From UBA4735 sp035935465 (lineage in GTDB: Bacteria; Chloroflexota; Limnocylindria; P2-11E): 22,846 nt of DNA. Below are positions 14,485 to 21,625 of this stretch, in pieces; the first letter of the stretch is position 1; each line of letters opens with the position of its first letter. The stretch spans positions 1-22,846 of the forward strand of contig DASYXA010000002.1 in the NCBI GenBank assembly GCA_035935465.1, given 5' to 3'. The notes beneath the pieces were generated by a model. That model searched no databases. It saw only the letters and a list, made by a program, of their open reading frames with translations, and was not told where the DNA came from. Position numbers and translations under genes: made by a program.

Positions 14485-14774
14485 CGGCGGATCCGGAGCT
14501 CGCGATCGACGAGCGTGGCGGCCGCGCGCACTTCGCCGTCCGCCTGATCCCGCGCGCCTCGCGCTCGAGCGTGTCGGGCATCCGCGAGGGTGCGCTCGTC
14601 GTCCGGGTCACCGCCGCCCCGGTGAACGGCGCCGCGAACCGCGCGCTCGTGGAGCTGCTCGGCAAGACCCTGCACGTCGCGCCGACGTCGATCCGCATCG
14701 AGTCTGGCGCGACGTCGGCCCGCAAGCGCCTCTCCGCGCCACAGCACACGTCGGCCCGGCTCCGGGCGATGTAA
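14481..14774 (+). CDS. DUF167 (YggU-type) protein
   Basis: 97 residues from the GTG in the GTGA overlap with yggT. Core motifs: HFAVRLIPRASRSSVSGI, LVVRVTAAPVNGAANRALVELL, then a helix with HVAPTSIRIESGATSARKR. These match the DUF167 fold, a small alpha/beta protein of unknown function commonly next to yggT. It is probably the last gene of the nrdR operon; a 120-base gap follows. Confidence 0.92.
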   Translation: MTADPELAIDERGGRAHFAVRLIPRASRSSVSGIREGALVVRVTAAPVNGAANRALVELLGKTLHVAPTSIRIESGATSARKRLSAPQHTSARLRAM

Positions 14775-14894
14775 TCAGCCGCGCGCCGGCGCGTATCTGC
14801 GCAGAGGATGGTGGCCCATAGCTTCAGCGCTGCGCGCGGCTCCGTCCGACCGCCCCTGCGGGTGGCGCGGCCGGAGGCCGTCGGTCGCCAGGCC

Positions 14895-15395
14895 ATGACG
14901 TTCGAGGATGTCGTTCGCGAGCATCAGGATGCCGTGTACGGTGCCGCCCTGCGCATCCTCGGAGACCGCGACGCCGCCCTCGACGCCGCGAACCAGGCGT
15001 TCATGAAGGCCTACCGGTCGATCGGCTCGTACGACCCGAGCCGCCCGATCAGGCACTGGCTGCTCCGGATCGCGGTCAACGAGGCGATCACCATCGGCCG
15101 CGCGCGGACCCGCGAGCGTGCCCGCTCCGCGCCCGAAGCGGAGGCCGCCTCGCTCGCGGACCGCGCGGCGACCCCGGAGCGCGAGGCGCTCGACCGCGAG
15201 TCCCGCGACGGCATCCGGGCCGCGGTGGCCGGTCTCCCGGAGCTCTACCGCGAGGTGGTGGTGCTGCGGTACTTCAACGAGCTCAGCGTCGACGAGGTCG
15301 CCGCGGTCCTCGGCCGCTCGCCGTCGACCGTCGGCGTGCAGCTGCTTAGGGCCAGACAGCTCCTCCGTAAGACCGTCCCGGCCTCGGGCGTATGA
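14895..15395 (+). CDS. ECF-type RNA polymerase sigma factor
   Basis: 166 residues from ATG 14895. Sigma region 2 is at about 3-60 (FEDVVREHQDAVYGAALRIL, AFMKAYRSI, IRHWLLRIAVNEAI). An Arg/Ala/Glu-rich linker follows to about 105. Sigma region 4 is at about 108-158 (LPELYREVVVLRYFNELSV, EVAAVLGRSPSTVGVQLLRAR), with a typical helix-turn-helix. The in-frame ATG 14808 would add a 29-residue Arg/Pro-rich leader; it lies eight bases after TATCTG (14794-14799), so a leaderless start there is possible. The stop overlaps the next ATG (ATGA), so it is coupled to the membrane protein, the usual sigma/anti-sigma arrangement. Confidence 0.93.
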   Translation: MTFEDVVREHQDAVYGAALRILGDRDAALDAANQAFMKAYRSIGSYDPSRPIRHWLLRIAVNEAITIGRARTRERARSAPEAEAASLADRAATPEREALDRESRDGIRAAVAGLPELYREVVVLRYFNELSVDEVAAVLGRSPSTVGVQLLRARQLLRKTVPASGV

Positions 15396-15814
15396 ACGAC
15401 GTGGAGGATCGCGACGCCCTCGGCGAACGCACGCTGCGCCGCGCGCTGCGGCTCGAGCCGGACGAGCACCTGCCCCGGCTGGACGCCACGGCCATCGCCG
15501 CCGCGGCCGAGCGCCGTACGGCGCTCGAGCAGGCGCTCCGGGTGACGCGCGGCCTGGCCCTCGTCGGGGTGGGTCTGGGGCTGGAGGCCGTCATCGCGCT
15601 CGCGGCGTTCAGGTGGCTCGCGGATCTCGATCCGATCGGGCTGCTCGGCGTCGGCCTCTCGGTCATGGCGGCGGTAGCGGAGCGGCTCGTGCCGGCCGCC
15701 GCCCTCGCGACCGATCCCGCGGTCCTCACCGCGACCCTCGCGGCGGTCGTGTTCGCGACCCTCTATGAGCGCGGTTCCACTGGAAGGGAGTCAGTCAGTG
15801 TCAGGGCGTCTTGA
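15392..15814 (+). CDS. Small membrane protein, candidate anti-sigma factor
   Basis: 140 residues: a charged soluble N-terminus (1-48, LGERTLRRALRLEPDEHLPRLD) and three hydrophobic segments at about 51-73, 79-97 and 107-125. Starting in the ATGA overlap with the ECF sigma gene, it holds the position usually taken by an anti-sigma factor, and a cytosolic N-terminus plus membrane anchor fits. There is no visible zinc-finger HxxxCxxC motif, so the call rests on context. It overlaps the pspC gene by 17 bases. Confidence 0.7.
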   Translation: MNDVEDRDALGERTLRRALRLEPDEHLPRLDATAIAAAAERRTALEQALRVTRGLALVGVGLGLEAVIALAAFRWLADLDPIGLLGVGLSVMAAVAERLVPAAALATDPAVLTATLAAVVFATLYERGSTGRESVSVRAS

Positions 15815-16244
15815 ACGGAGCCGCACCAACCGGGTCATCGGCGGGGTGTGCGGCGGGCTCGGCGAGTACCTCGACATCGATGCGACGTTCGTGCGCGTGG
15901 TCATGGTCGTCCTGGCGTTCGGCGGGGTCGGGATCCTCATCTACATCGCGCTGTTGATCCTCATGCCCCAGCCCGGTGGATCGACACCGTTCGTTCGTCC
16001 GCCGACGGACGTGGCGACGCCGGTCGATCCGACCGCGCCGCCGGCGCCGATCGCACCGGTCGTGGCGGACCCGGCCGCCGCCGAGCGGCGCCGCAACGCC
16101 GTGGGCATCCTGCTGGTCGCCGTCGGCGTGATCTTCCTGCTCGGCAACCTCGGGGTCCTCCGCGGTCTCGACTGGAAGTACATCTGGCCGCTGATCATCA
16201 TCGCTCTGGGCGTGTACCTCATCTCGCAGCGGACCCGGCGATGA
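15798..16244 (+). CDS. PspC-domain membrane protein
   Basis: 148 residues from GTG 15798, chosen because GGAAGGGAG (15782-15790) precedes it by seven bases and it yields MSGRLERSRTNRVIGGVCGGLGEYLDIDATFVRV, a canonical PspC domain start. ATG 15765 is the in-frame alternative. The PspC domain with its TM helix covers about 1-56. A Pro/Ala-rich linker follows, then two hydrophobic segments at about 96-116 and 122-140 (VGILLVAVGVIFLLGNLGVL, YIWPLIIIALGVYLI) like the TM domain of LiaF-type proteins. PspC proteins sense envelope damage. It ends in an ATGA overlap with the next gene. Confidence 0.93.
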   Translation: MSGRLERSRTNRVIGGVCGGLGEYLDIDATFVRVVMVVLAFGGVGILIYIALLILMPQPGGSTPFVRPPTDVATPVDPTAPPAPIAPVVADPAAAERRRNAVGILLVAVGVIFLLGNLGVLRGLDWKYIWPLIIIALGVYLISQRTRR

Positions 16245-17173
16245 CCACGCCGACCACGCCCACCGCGGAGCCACGCTGGTCCCGGCGGCGTGGGGTCTTC
16301 TGGCCGCTCGTCCTCATCGCCATCGGCATCGTCTTCCTGCTCGGCAACTACGGGCTCATCCAGCCGGTCTCGTTCCTCTCCTTCCTCGCGCTCTGGCCGG
16401 TGCTCCTGATCCTGCTCGGCCTCGACATCGCGTTCGCGCGCCGCTGGCCGCTGGGGACCCTCGCGGCCGAGGTGGTCATCATCGGCCTCGGGCTCCTGCT
16501 CGCGGCGACCCAGCCGAACGCGCTCAGCCTCACGACCTTCTCGTTCGGTCGCTCGCACAGCGGCTGCGCGGATCCACGGTCGTCCGTCTCCGTCCCACGC
16601 GGGTCGCTCCAGAGCTACCGGCTGGACGTGAGTGGCGGGGCGGCCCGCTATCGCCTCACCGGCGGCGCGTCGGCCGCGCTGGAGGCGACCGCCGATCACG
16701 ACGAGCTCTGTCTGGCGACCCTCGACTCGGGTGGGCCGCGCGGCGAGATCCGGCTCACCCAGGCCGGCGGGGGCATCGGCGGCGGCAACGACATCACCGT
16801 CAAGCTCGCGAACGACCTCCCGGTCTCGCTCAACGTCAACGCCGGAGCCGGGGAGTTCGACCTCGACCTGCACGACATCGTGGTCACCGACGCACGGTTG
16901 AACATCGGCGCGTCGAGCACCACGCTCGTCCTGCCGCGTCCGACCGGCGAGGTGGCCATCCGGGCCGCCGGGGGCGCATCGAGTCTCGTGATCGAGATCC
17001 CGGCGGATGTCGAGGCGCGGGTCACGGTCACCGGCGCACTCGTGTCGCTCAGCACGACGAATCCGCGCGTGACGAAGAGCGGCCTCGTCGTCGAGACACC
17101 CGGCTACGCGACGGCGAACGATCGCGTCACCGTCTCGGTGACCGGCGGTGCCACCTCGGTCGCGATCCGCTGA
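16241..17173 (+). CDS. LiaF-like membrane protein with beta-rich C-terminal domain
   Basis: 310 residues from the ATGA overlap with pspC. Hydrophobic segments lie at about 18-40, 45-66 and 72-92; the first (WPLVLIAIGIVFLLGNYGL) is the same LiaF-type TM motif as in the preceding protein. The rest is a Gly/Thr/Val-rich beta domain with repeated short strands (SGGAARYRLTGGAS, NVNAGAGEFDLDLHD, LNIGASSTTLVLP, IRAAGGASSLVIEIP), matching DUF4097/LiaF C-terminal beta-helix folds. It probably modulates an envelope-stress response with the sigma factor and PspC protein. It converges with rsgA through a shared hairpin. Confidence 0.85.
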   Translation: MTTPTTPTAEPRWSRRRGVFWPLVLIAIGIVFLLGNYGLIQPVSFLSFLALWPVLLILLGLDIAFARRWPLGTLAAEVVIIGLGLLLAATQPNALSLTTFSFGRSHSGCADPRSSVSVPRGSLQSYRLDVSGGAARYRLTGGASAALEATADHDELCLATLDSGGPRGEIRLTQAGGGIGGGNDITVKLANDLPVSLNVNAGAGEFDLDLHDIVVTDARLNIGASSTTLVLPRPTGEVAIRAAGGASSLVIEIPADVEARVTVTGALVSLSTTNPRVTKSGLVVETPGYATANDRVTVSVTGGATSVAIR

Positions 17174-17180
17174 GCCGACG

Positions 17181-17206
17181 CGCGGCCGGGATCAGTCCCG
17201 GCCGCG
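17181..17206. terminator. Bidirectional hairpin between the LiaF-like gene and rsgA
   Basis: Perfect 11-base arms CGCGGCCGGGA (17181-17191) and TCCCGGCCGCG (17196-17206) around TCAG. The loop contains the rsgA stop codon (complement of TCA 17192-17194), and the right arm encodes the last residues of RsgA. It lies eight bases after the + strand gene's stop. There is no T tract on either side, so efficiency is uncertain. Confidence 0.6.
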
Positions 17207-18244
17207 CCACCCGTCCCGCCGGAGCCGGCGGGCGACGGTCTTGTGCCGGCGCTTCTCGTCGGCCAGGAGGCGCGCGTCGCGCTTCTTCGCGACGAACGCC
17301 TCTTCGCGCTCGAGCTTGCGGTATCCGGCGAAGCGTTCCCCGTCGAGCCGCCCGGTCCCGAGCGCCGCCTGGATCGCGCAGCCGGGCTCGGCGGCGTGGG
17401 CGCAGTCGGCGAACCGGCACGCGCGGGCGAGCGCTTCGATGTCGGCGAACACCGCCGCCAGCCCGGCCTCGGCGTCCCAGAGCTGGAGCTCGCGCATCCC
17501 CGGGGTGTCGATGACGATGCCCCGTCCTGCGACGAGCACGAGCTCGCGCTGGGTCGTCGTGTGCCGCCCGCGGCCGTCGTCGCGGACCGCGGCGGTCGCG
17601 CGTTCGGTGCCGGTGAGGACGTTGAGGAGCGTGGTCTTGCCGACGCCGGACGGTCCGAGGAACACGGTCGTCCGGCCGGGCCGGCAGTACGTGTCGAGGA
17701 CCGCGAGCCCGTCGCCGGTCCGGGCGCTGACGGCGTGCACCGGCGTGCCGGGGACCACGTCGCGGACCGCGGCGACGGCGGCGTCGAGGTCGGGGCACAG
17801 ATCGGACTTGCTGAGCAGGAGCACCGGCTCGGCGCCGCTCTCGTACGCGACGGTCACGTAGCGCTCGATCCGGCGCGGATTCGGCTCGATGTCGAGCGCG
17901 GCCACGACGAAGACGACGTCGACGTTCGCGGCGGCGACCTGCGCTTCGATCAGGCCGAGATTCGCCTTTCGGGAGAACGCGGTCCGGCGGGGGAGCAGCG
18001 CGTGGATGACGCCGCCGCTCTGGAGCACCCAGTCACCGACCACCGGGAAGTCCGCCGGCGCGCGGGCGTCGTGACGGAACCGGCCGGACACGACCGCCGG
18101 CAGCTCGCCGCTCGCGGTGAACAGCAGGTAGCCGCCGCGGTGCTGGGTCGCGACGCGCGCCGCCGCGAGATCGTCGCGGGCGAAGGTCGAGCGGACGGCC
18201 TCCCACGCGGGATCCCATCCGAGGTCGGCAAGACAGGATCGCAT
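17192..18244 (-). CDS. rsgA: RsgA, circularly permuted ribosome small-subunit biogenesis GTPase
   Basis: GTPase acting in late 30S maturation. 350 residues, ATG at 18244 with AAGGAGG (complement of 18249-18255) four bases upstream. OB-fold about 30-85 (YLLFTASGELPAVVSGRF, FPVVGDWV). GTPase motifs occur in permuted order: G4 LSKSD (144-148), G5 VSA (172-174), G1 GPSGVGKTT (197-205), G2 threonines at 229-231, G3 DTPGM (246-250). The C-terminal zinc motif is C276, C281, H283, C289, followed by a basic helical tail. All catalytic elements are intact. It is divergent from the DUF2207 gene; a possible 18-codon ORF precedes it. Confidence 0.97.
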   Translation of the reverse strand: MRSCLADLGWDPAWEAVRSTFARDDLAAARVATQHRGGYLLFTASGELPAVVSGRFRHDARAPADFPVVGDWVLQSGGVIHALLPRRTAFSRKANLGLIEAQVAAANVDVVFVVAALDIEPNPRRIERYVTVAYESGAEPVLLLSKSDLCPDLDAAVAAVRDVVPGTPVHAVSARTGDGLAVLDTYCRPGRTTVFLGPSGVGKTTLLNVLTGTERATAAVRDDGRGRHTTTQRELVLVAGRGIVIDTPGMRELQLWDAEAGLAAVFADIEALARACRFADCAHAAEPGCAIQAALGTGRLDGERFAGYRKLEREEAFVAKKRDARLLADEKRRHKTVARRLRRDGWRGRD

Positions 18245-18300
18245 CGCGCCTCCTTCGACATCGTCGTGGACCGTCCGGTCACGACGCCGAAGGACGAGGG

Positions 18301-18357
18301 TCAGGCGGCGGCGCGTCCGGAGGTGCGGATCTGGGTCGGCCGGTCAAGCTCGGTCAT
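18301..18357 (-). CDS. Possible 18-residue leader peptide ORF upstream of rsgA
   Basis: On the - strand an ATG (18357-18355) follows GGAGG (complement of 18366-18370) at eight bases and reads MTELDRPTQIRTSGRAAA to a TGA at 18303-18301. It ends 56 bases before the rsgA ATG. The ribosome binding site is better than most here, but the ORF is short and no regulatory hairpin is obvious between it and rsgA. The rest of the divergent 177-base gap (18245-18421) shows only weak promoter-like sequence. Confidence 0.35.
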   Translation of the reverse strand: MTELDRPTQIRTSGRAAA

Positions 18358-18407
18358 CGAACGCACCTCCATCGGTTCATCGCGCGATCCGCGCGTCGGG
18401 GCAACAC

Positions 18408-18413
18408 TAGCAT
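18408..18413 (+). promoter_or_regulatory. Candidate -10 box before the DUF2207 gene
   Basis: TAGCAT lies eight bases before GTG 18422 in the only AT-richer spot of the divergent gap. No Shine-Dalgarno precedes the GTG, so transcription may begin at or next to the start codon. No convincing -35 is visible. Confidence 0.3.
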
Positions 18414-18421
18414 CGTCGCGA

Positions 18422-20152
18422 GTGAAGAGCCTCCTCCGACTCGTCGCGGTCACGGCGCTGGTCCTTGCGCTGTCGGCGCCCGCGGGAGCCGCCGACACCG
18501 GCTGGACGATCGATGCGTTCGGCGCCGAGATCACGGTCCGGCCCGACGGGTCGCTCGCGATCCTCGAGGCGATCGACGTGGACTTCGGCGGCCTCGTGAA
18601 GCACGGGATCCTCCGCGACATCCCGACCCGCTACCGGTACGACGACGCGCACGACCGCCGGTACCGCCTCGCGGTGCAGAGCGTCACCGACGAGGGCGGC
18701 CGGGCCATCCCGTACCAGGTGACCGCCGGCGACGCGATCACCGAGATCAGGATCGGCGACCCGAACCGTACGGTGAGCGGAAGGCAGACCTATCGCATCC
18801 GCTACACGGTCGCGGGAGCGCTCAACCGGTTCGCCGACCACGATGAGCTCTACTGGAACGTGAACGGCGACCAGTGGGGCGTGCCGACGCTCATCGCGTC
18901 CGCGTCGGTGATCGCGCCGGCCGGCGCGATCCAGAAGGTCACGTGCTTCCAGGGCCCGACGGGCTCGACCGAGCCCTGCCGGGCGTCGGACACGCCCGAC
19001 CGCGCCGCCTTCGTGGCGACGCGACCGCTCGCGCCGGGCGAGCAGCTCACGATCGTCACGGCGTTGCGGCCCGGCGCGGTCGCCGTCGCCCCGCCGGTCC
19101 TGACGAGCCGGCCCCGTACCTTCTCCGGCTACTTCTCGACCGCGCCGGCCGCCCTCGGTGCGGCAGCCACCGTCCTGATCGTCGGGCTCTGGCTCGTATG
19201 GCGGCTCTGGTGGACGCAGGGCCGCGACCGCGGGCGGGCGCGCGGCGCGATCGTCGCCGAGTACGAGCCGCCGGGCAAGCTGCGGCCCGCGCAGCTCGGC
19301 GTGCTGGTCGACGAGCGCGCCGATCCGCGCGACCTCGTCGCGACGATCGTCGACCTCGCCGTGCGCGGGTACCTGGTGATCACCGAGCTCCCGAAGCAGG
19401 GACTCTTCGGGCACGCCGACTGGATGCTCGACAAGCGGAAGCCGGGGGACGACCTCCTGCCGTACGAGCGGCGGCTGTTCGAGGGCCTGTTCACGGACGG
19501 CGACAGCGTGCTGCTCTCGTCGCTGAAAGGGACATTCCAGCCGACGCTCGTCGCCGCGGAGAAGCTGCTGTACAGGGACGCGACCGAACGCGGGTGGTTC
19601 GTCGCCGACCCAGCGCGGGTGCGCACGGCGTATGCGGGCCTCGGCTGCGTCACCGCGGGCGTCGGCATCGGGCTCGTGTTCCTGCTCGGGCAGCTCCTCG
19701 GCTGGGGCCTGGTCGGGCTCGCCGTGGTGCCGGCCGGCATCGGGCTCCTGGTGCTGAATCGCGCGATGCCGGCGCGCACCGCCGCCGGCGCCGCGCTGTA
19801 CGCGCAGGCCCTCGGCTTCAAGCGGTACATGGACACGGCGGAGACCGATCGGGCCGCGTTCGCCGAGAAGGAGGGCCTGTTCACCGTGTACCTGCCGTAC
19901 GCGGTGATGTTCGCGAGCGTGGACAGGTGGACGCGCGCGTTCGCCGGCCTCGATACCGCGCAGGCCGTGTCGAGCTTCTACGTCGGCTCCGGGCCGTTCA
20001 ACGCGCTCGCCTTCTCGACCAGCTTCTCGGGCTTCTCCGGGTCGCTCGCCTCGACCGTCGTCGCCACGCCCGCCGGCAGTGGCGCCAGCGGGTTCTCGGG
20101 CGGTGGCTTCTCCGGTGGCGGCGGTGGTGGCGGGGGAGGCGGCAGCTGGTGA
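18422..20152 (+). CDS. DUF2207-family secreted/membrane protein
   Basis: 576 residues from GTG 18422, chosen because MKSLLRLVAVTALVLALSAP is a clean signal peptide (likely cleavage after AGA, about residue 23). The extracytoplasmic DUF2207 domain (about 24-235) has DGSLAILEAIDVDFGG, KHGILRDIPTRY, YWNVNGDQWGVP and the LAPGEQLTIV segment. A TM helix is at about 244-264, then a cytosolic domain (VAEYEPPGKLRPAQLGVLVDE, LAVRGYLVI), two TM helices at about 402-446 and a second soluble part. It ends in a Gly/Ser tail with a run of ten glycines, then SW, common in this family. The function of DUF2207 is unknown. Its stop overlaps the next start (GTGA). Confidence 0.92.
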   Translation: MKSLLRLVAVTALVLALSAPAGAADTGWTIDAFGAEITVRPDGSLAILEAIDVDFGGLVKHGILRDIPTRYRYDDAHDRRYRLAVQSVTDEGGRAIPYQVTAGDAITEIRIGDPNRTVSGRQTYRIRYTVAGALNRFADHDELYWNVNGDQWGVPTLIASASVIAPAGAIQKVTCFQGPTGSTEPCRASDTPDRAAFVATRPLAPGEQLTIVTALRPGAVAVAPPVLTSRPRTFSGYFSTAPAALGAAATVLIVGLWLVWRLWWTQGRDRGRARGAIVAEYEPPGKLRPAQLGVLVDERADPRDLVATIVDLAVRGYLVITELPKQGLFGHADWMLDKRKPGDDLLPYERRLFEGLFTDGDSVLLSSLKGTFQPTLVAAEKLLYRDATERGWFVADPARVRTAYAGLGCVTAGVGIGLVFLLGQLLGWGLVGLAVVPAGIGLLVLNRAMPARTAAGAALYAQALGFKRYMDTAETDRAAFAEKEGLFTVYLPYAVMFASVDRWTRAFAGLDTAQAVSSFYVGSGPFNALAFSTSFSGFSGSLASTVVATPAGSGASGFSGGGFSGGGGGGGGGGSW

Positions 20153-21492
20153 GCGGACCCGATCCGCAGGAGCTCACGCGACGGGTCGAGGCGGCCATGG
20201 CCACGTACGTGGTGCCGGGGGTCGCGATCGGCCTGCTCGATGGCGACGGGCCGCGGGCGAGGGGCTTCGGCGTGACGAACGTCGACCATCCGCTGGCCGT
20301 CGACGCGGATACGGTCTTCGAGATCGCGTCGATCACCAAGACGATGACCGCGACGGTCGCCGCCCGGCTCGCGGCGGACGGGACGCTCGAGCTCGACGCA
20401 CCGGTACGCCGCTACCTGCCGGAGTTCCGCGTCGCCGACCCGGCGGTGAGCGCGGGCGTCACCGTCCGCGATCTGTTCACGCACACGGCGGGCTGGTTCG
20501 GCGAGTTCGTGCAGCCGACCGGACGGGGCGACGACGCGATCGCGAAGGCCGTGGCCTCGATGGCCACGCTCGAGCAGGTCGCGCCGGTCGGGACGTTCTC
20601 GTACAACAACGTCTCGCTCATCGTCGCCGGCCGGGTGATCGAGGTCGTGACCGGACGGCCGTACCGCGGGGCGGTGCGCGAGCTCCTGTTCGAGCCGCTC
20701 GGGATGGACCATTCGGCGTTCGACGCGGCCGACGTCCTGTACGAGCGGGTCGCGGCCGGCCACACCGTGCGCGACGGGAGGGCGGTGCGGGTGCGCAACC
20801 GGTTGAGCGACAGCAGCAGCGGCGATCCGGCCGGCGGGGTGCGCTCCACGGTGAATGACCTGCTCCGCTACGCGGGGTCCCACCTCGCCGACGGCAGGGC
20901 CTCGGATGGGACGCCGGTCCTGCCCGCCGACGCCGTGCGCGCGATGCGCGAGCCGCGGGTCCCCACGGGTCAGCAGGGTCACGTCGGCCTCGGCTGGTTC
21001 GTGGAGGATCGCGGCGGGATCGCCGTGGTGTCGCACGGCGGGGCCACGGTCGCGCACATGAGCCAGCTCGCCCTCGTTCCCGATCGCGGCGCCGCGTTCG
21101 TCATCCTGACGAACGGCGCGAACGGCGTCCGCCTCGCCGCGGAGCTGCAGGAGTGGCTCCTGCGCGGCTGGCTCGGGATCCCGCCGCGCCCGGCACTCCC
21201 GGCCCTGGATCCGCCGCCCGATCCGGCGCCCTACGCGGGCCGCTACTGGGCGCCGCTGTCGGACATCGACCTTGCGGCCGAGGACGGCGGCCTGGTCCTG
21301 CGCCTGGCCTGGAAAGGGAGCGTGGCCGAGCGGCCGACGCCGCCCCCGCTGCACCTGGTGTTCACCGGCGCCGACACCGTGCGGTCCGCGGCGCCGTCGG
21401 GCGCGCCGTCGCTGGGCGACTTCCTCCGTGGACCCGGCGGCGGGGTCGCGTATTTCCGCTGGGGCGGCCGCGCCCGGCGCAGGGTCGGGTAG
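20149..21492 (+). CDS. Serine hydrolase of the beta-lactamase / DD-peptidase fold
   Basis: 447 residues from the GTG in the GTGA overlap with the DUF2207 gene; GGGGGAGG at 20132-20139, which also encodes part of the glycine tract, lies nine bases upstream. Catalytic motifs: S61-I-T-K64 (nucleophile and base), Y152-N-N154, and H296-G-G. After about residue 330 a linker rich in Pro leads to a C-terminal beta domain of the DUF3471-like kind (APYAGRYWAPLSDIDLAAEDGGLVLRL, split over 360-390). There is no signal peptide, so a cytosolic esterase or peptidase is more likely than a secreted beta-lactamase. The substrate cannot be told. Confidence 0.92.
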   Translation: MSGPDPQELTRRVEAAMATYVVPGVAIGLLDGDGPRARGFGVTNVDHPLAVDADTVFEIASITKTMTATVAARLAADGTLELDAPVRRYLPEFRVADPAVSAGVTVRDLFTHTAGWFGEFVQPTGRGDDAIAKAVASMATLEQVAPVGTFSYNNVSLIVAGRVIEVVTGRPYRGAVRELLFEPLGMDHSAFDAADVLYERVAAGHTVRDGRAVRVRNRLSDSSSGDPAGGVRSTVNDLLRYAGSHLADGRASDGTPVLPADAVRAMREPRVPTGQQGHVGLGWFVEDRGGIAVVSHGGATVAHMSQLALVPDRGAAFVILTNGANGVRLAAELQEWLLRGWLGIPPRPALPALDPPPDPAPYAGRYWAPLSDIDLAAEDGGLVLRLAWKGSVAERPTPPPLHLVFTGADTVRSAAPSGAPSLGDFLRGPGGGVAYFRWGGRARRRVG

Positions 21493-21563
21493 GCCGACAC
21501 CGAGCGCGCACCATTCCGCGCCGCGCCCGTAACTGAGCGCCGCTCGCGCCGTGCCTACAGTTC

Positions 21564-21602
21564 GTGCGGCCGAGCCCGCTGTGCCGGCCTCGGCCGAGCC
21601 CC
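21564..21602. repeat. Short palindromic interspersed repeat, copy 2
   Basis: Near-identical to 7346-7385, with one base missing and one substituted in the spacer. The direct copies of GGCCGAGCCC are at 21568-21577 and 21592-21601, and the perfect palindrome CTCGGCCGAG is at 21589-21598. It lies 23 bases before the glnII start and 71 bases after the hydrolase stop. The rest of gap 21493-21625 shows only a weak -10-like TACAGT at 21556-21561. Confidence 0.75.
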
Positions 21603-21625
21603 ACGCAACAGGGAGGGATGTCCGC

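Noticed and set aside
14849..14890. GC-rich inverted repeats (CGACCG...CGGTCG and CGGCC...GGCCG) before the sigma gene as an operator
   Set aside because: Short, imperfect and possibly coding if ATG 14808 is used; such matches arise easily at this base composition.
21551..21625. glnII starting at GTG 21551
   Set aside because: The extension is the translated palindromic repeat; ATG 21626 has GGGAGGG and the normal GSII N-terminus.
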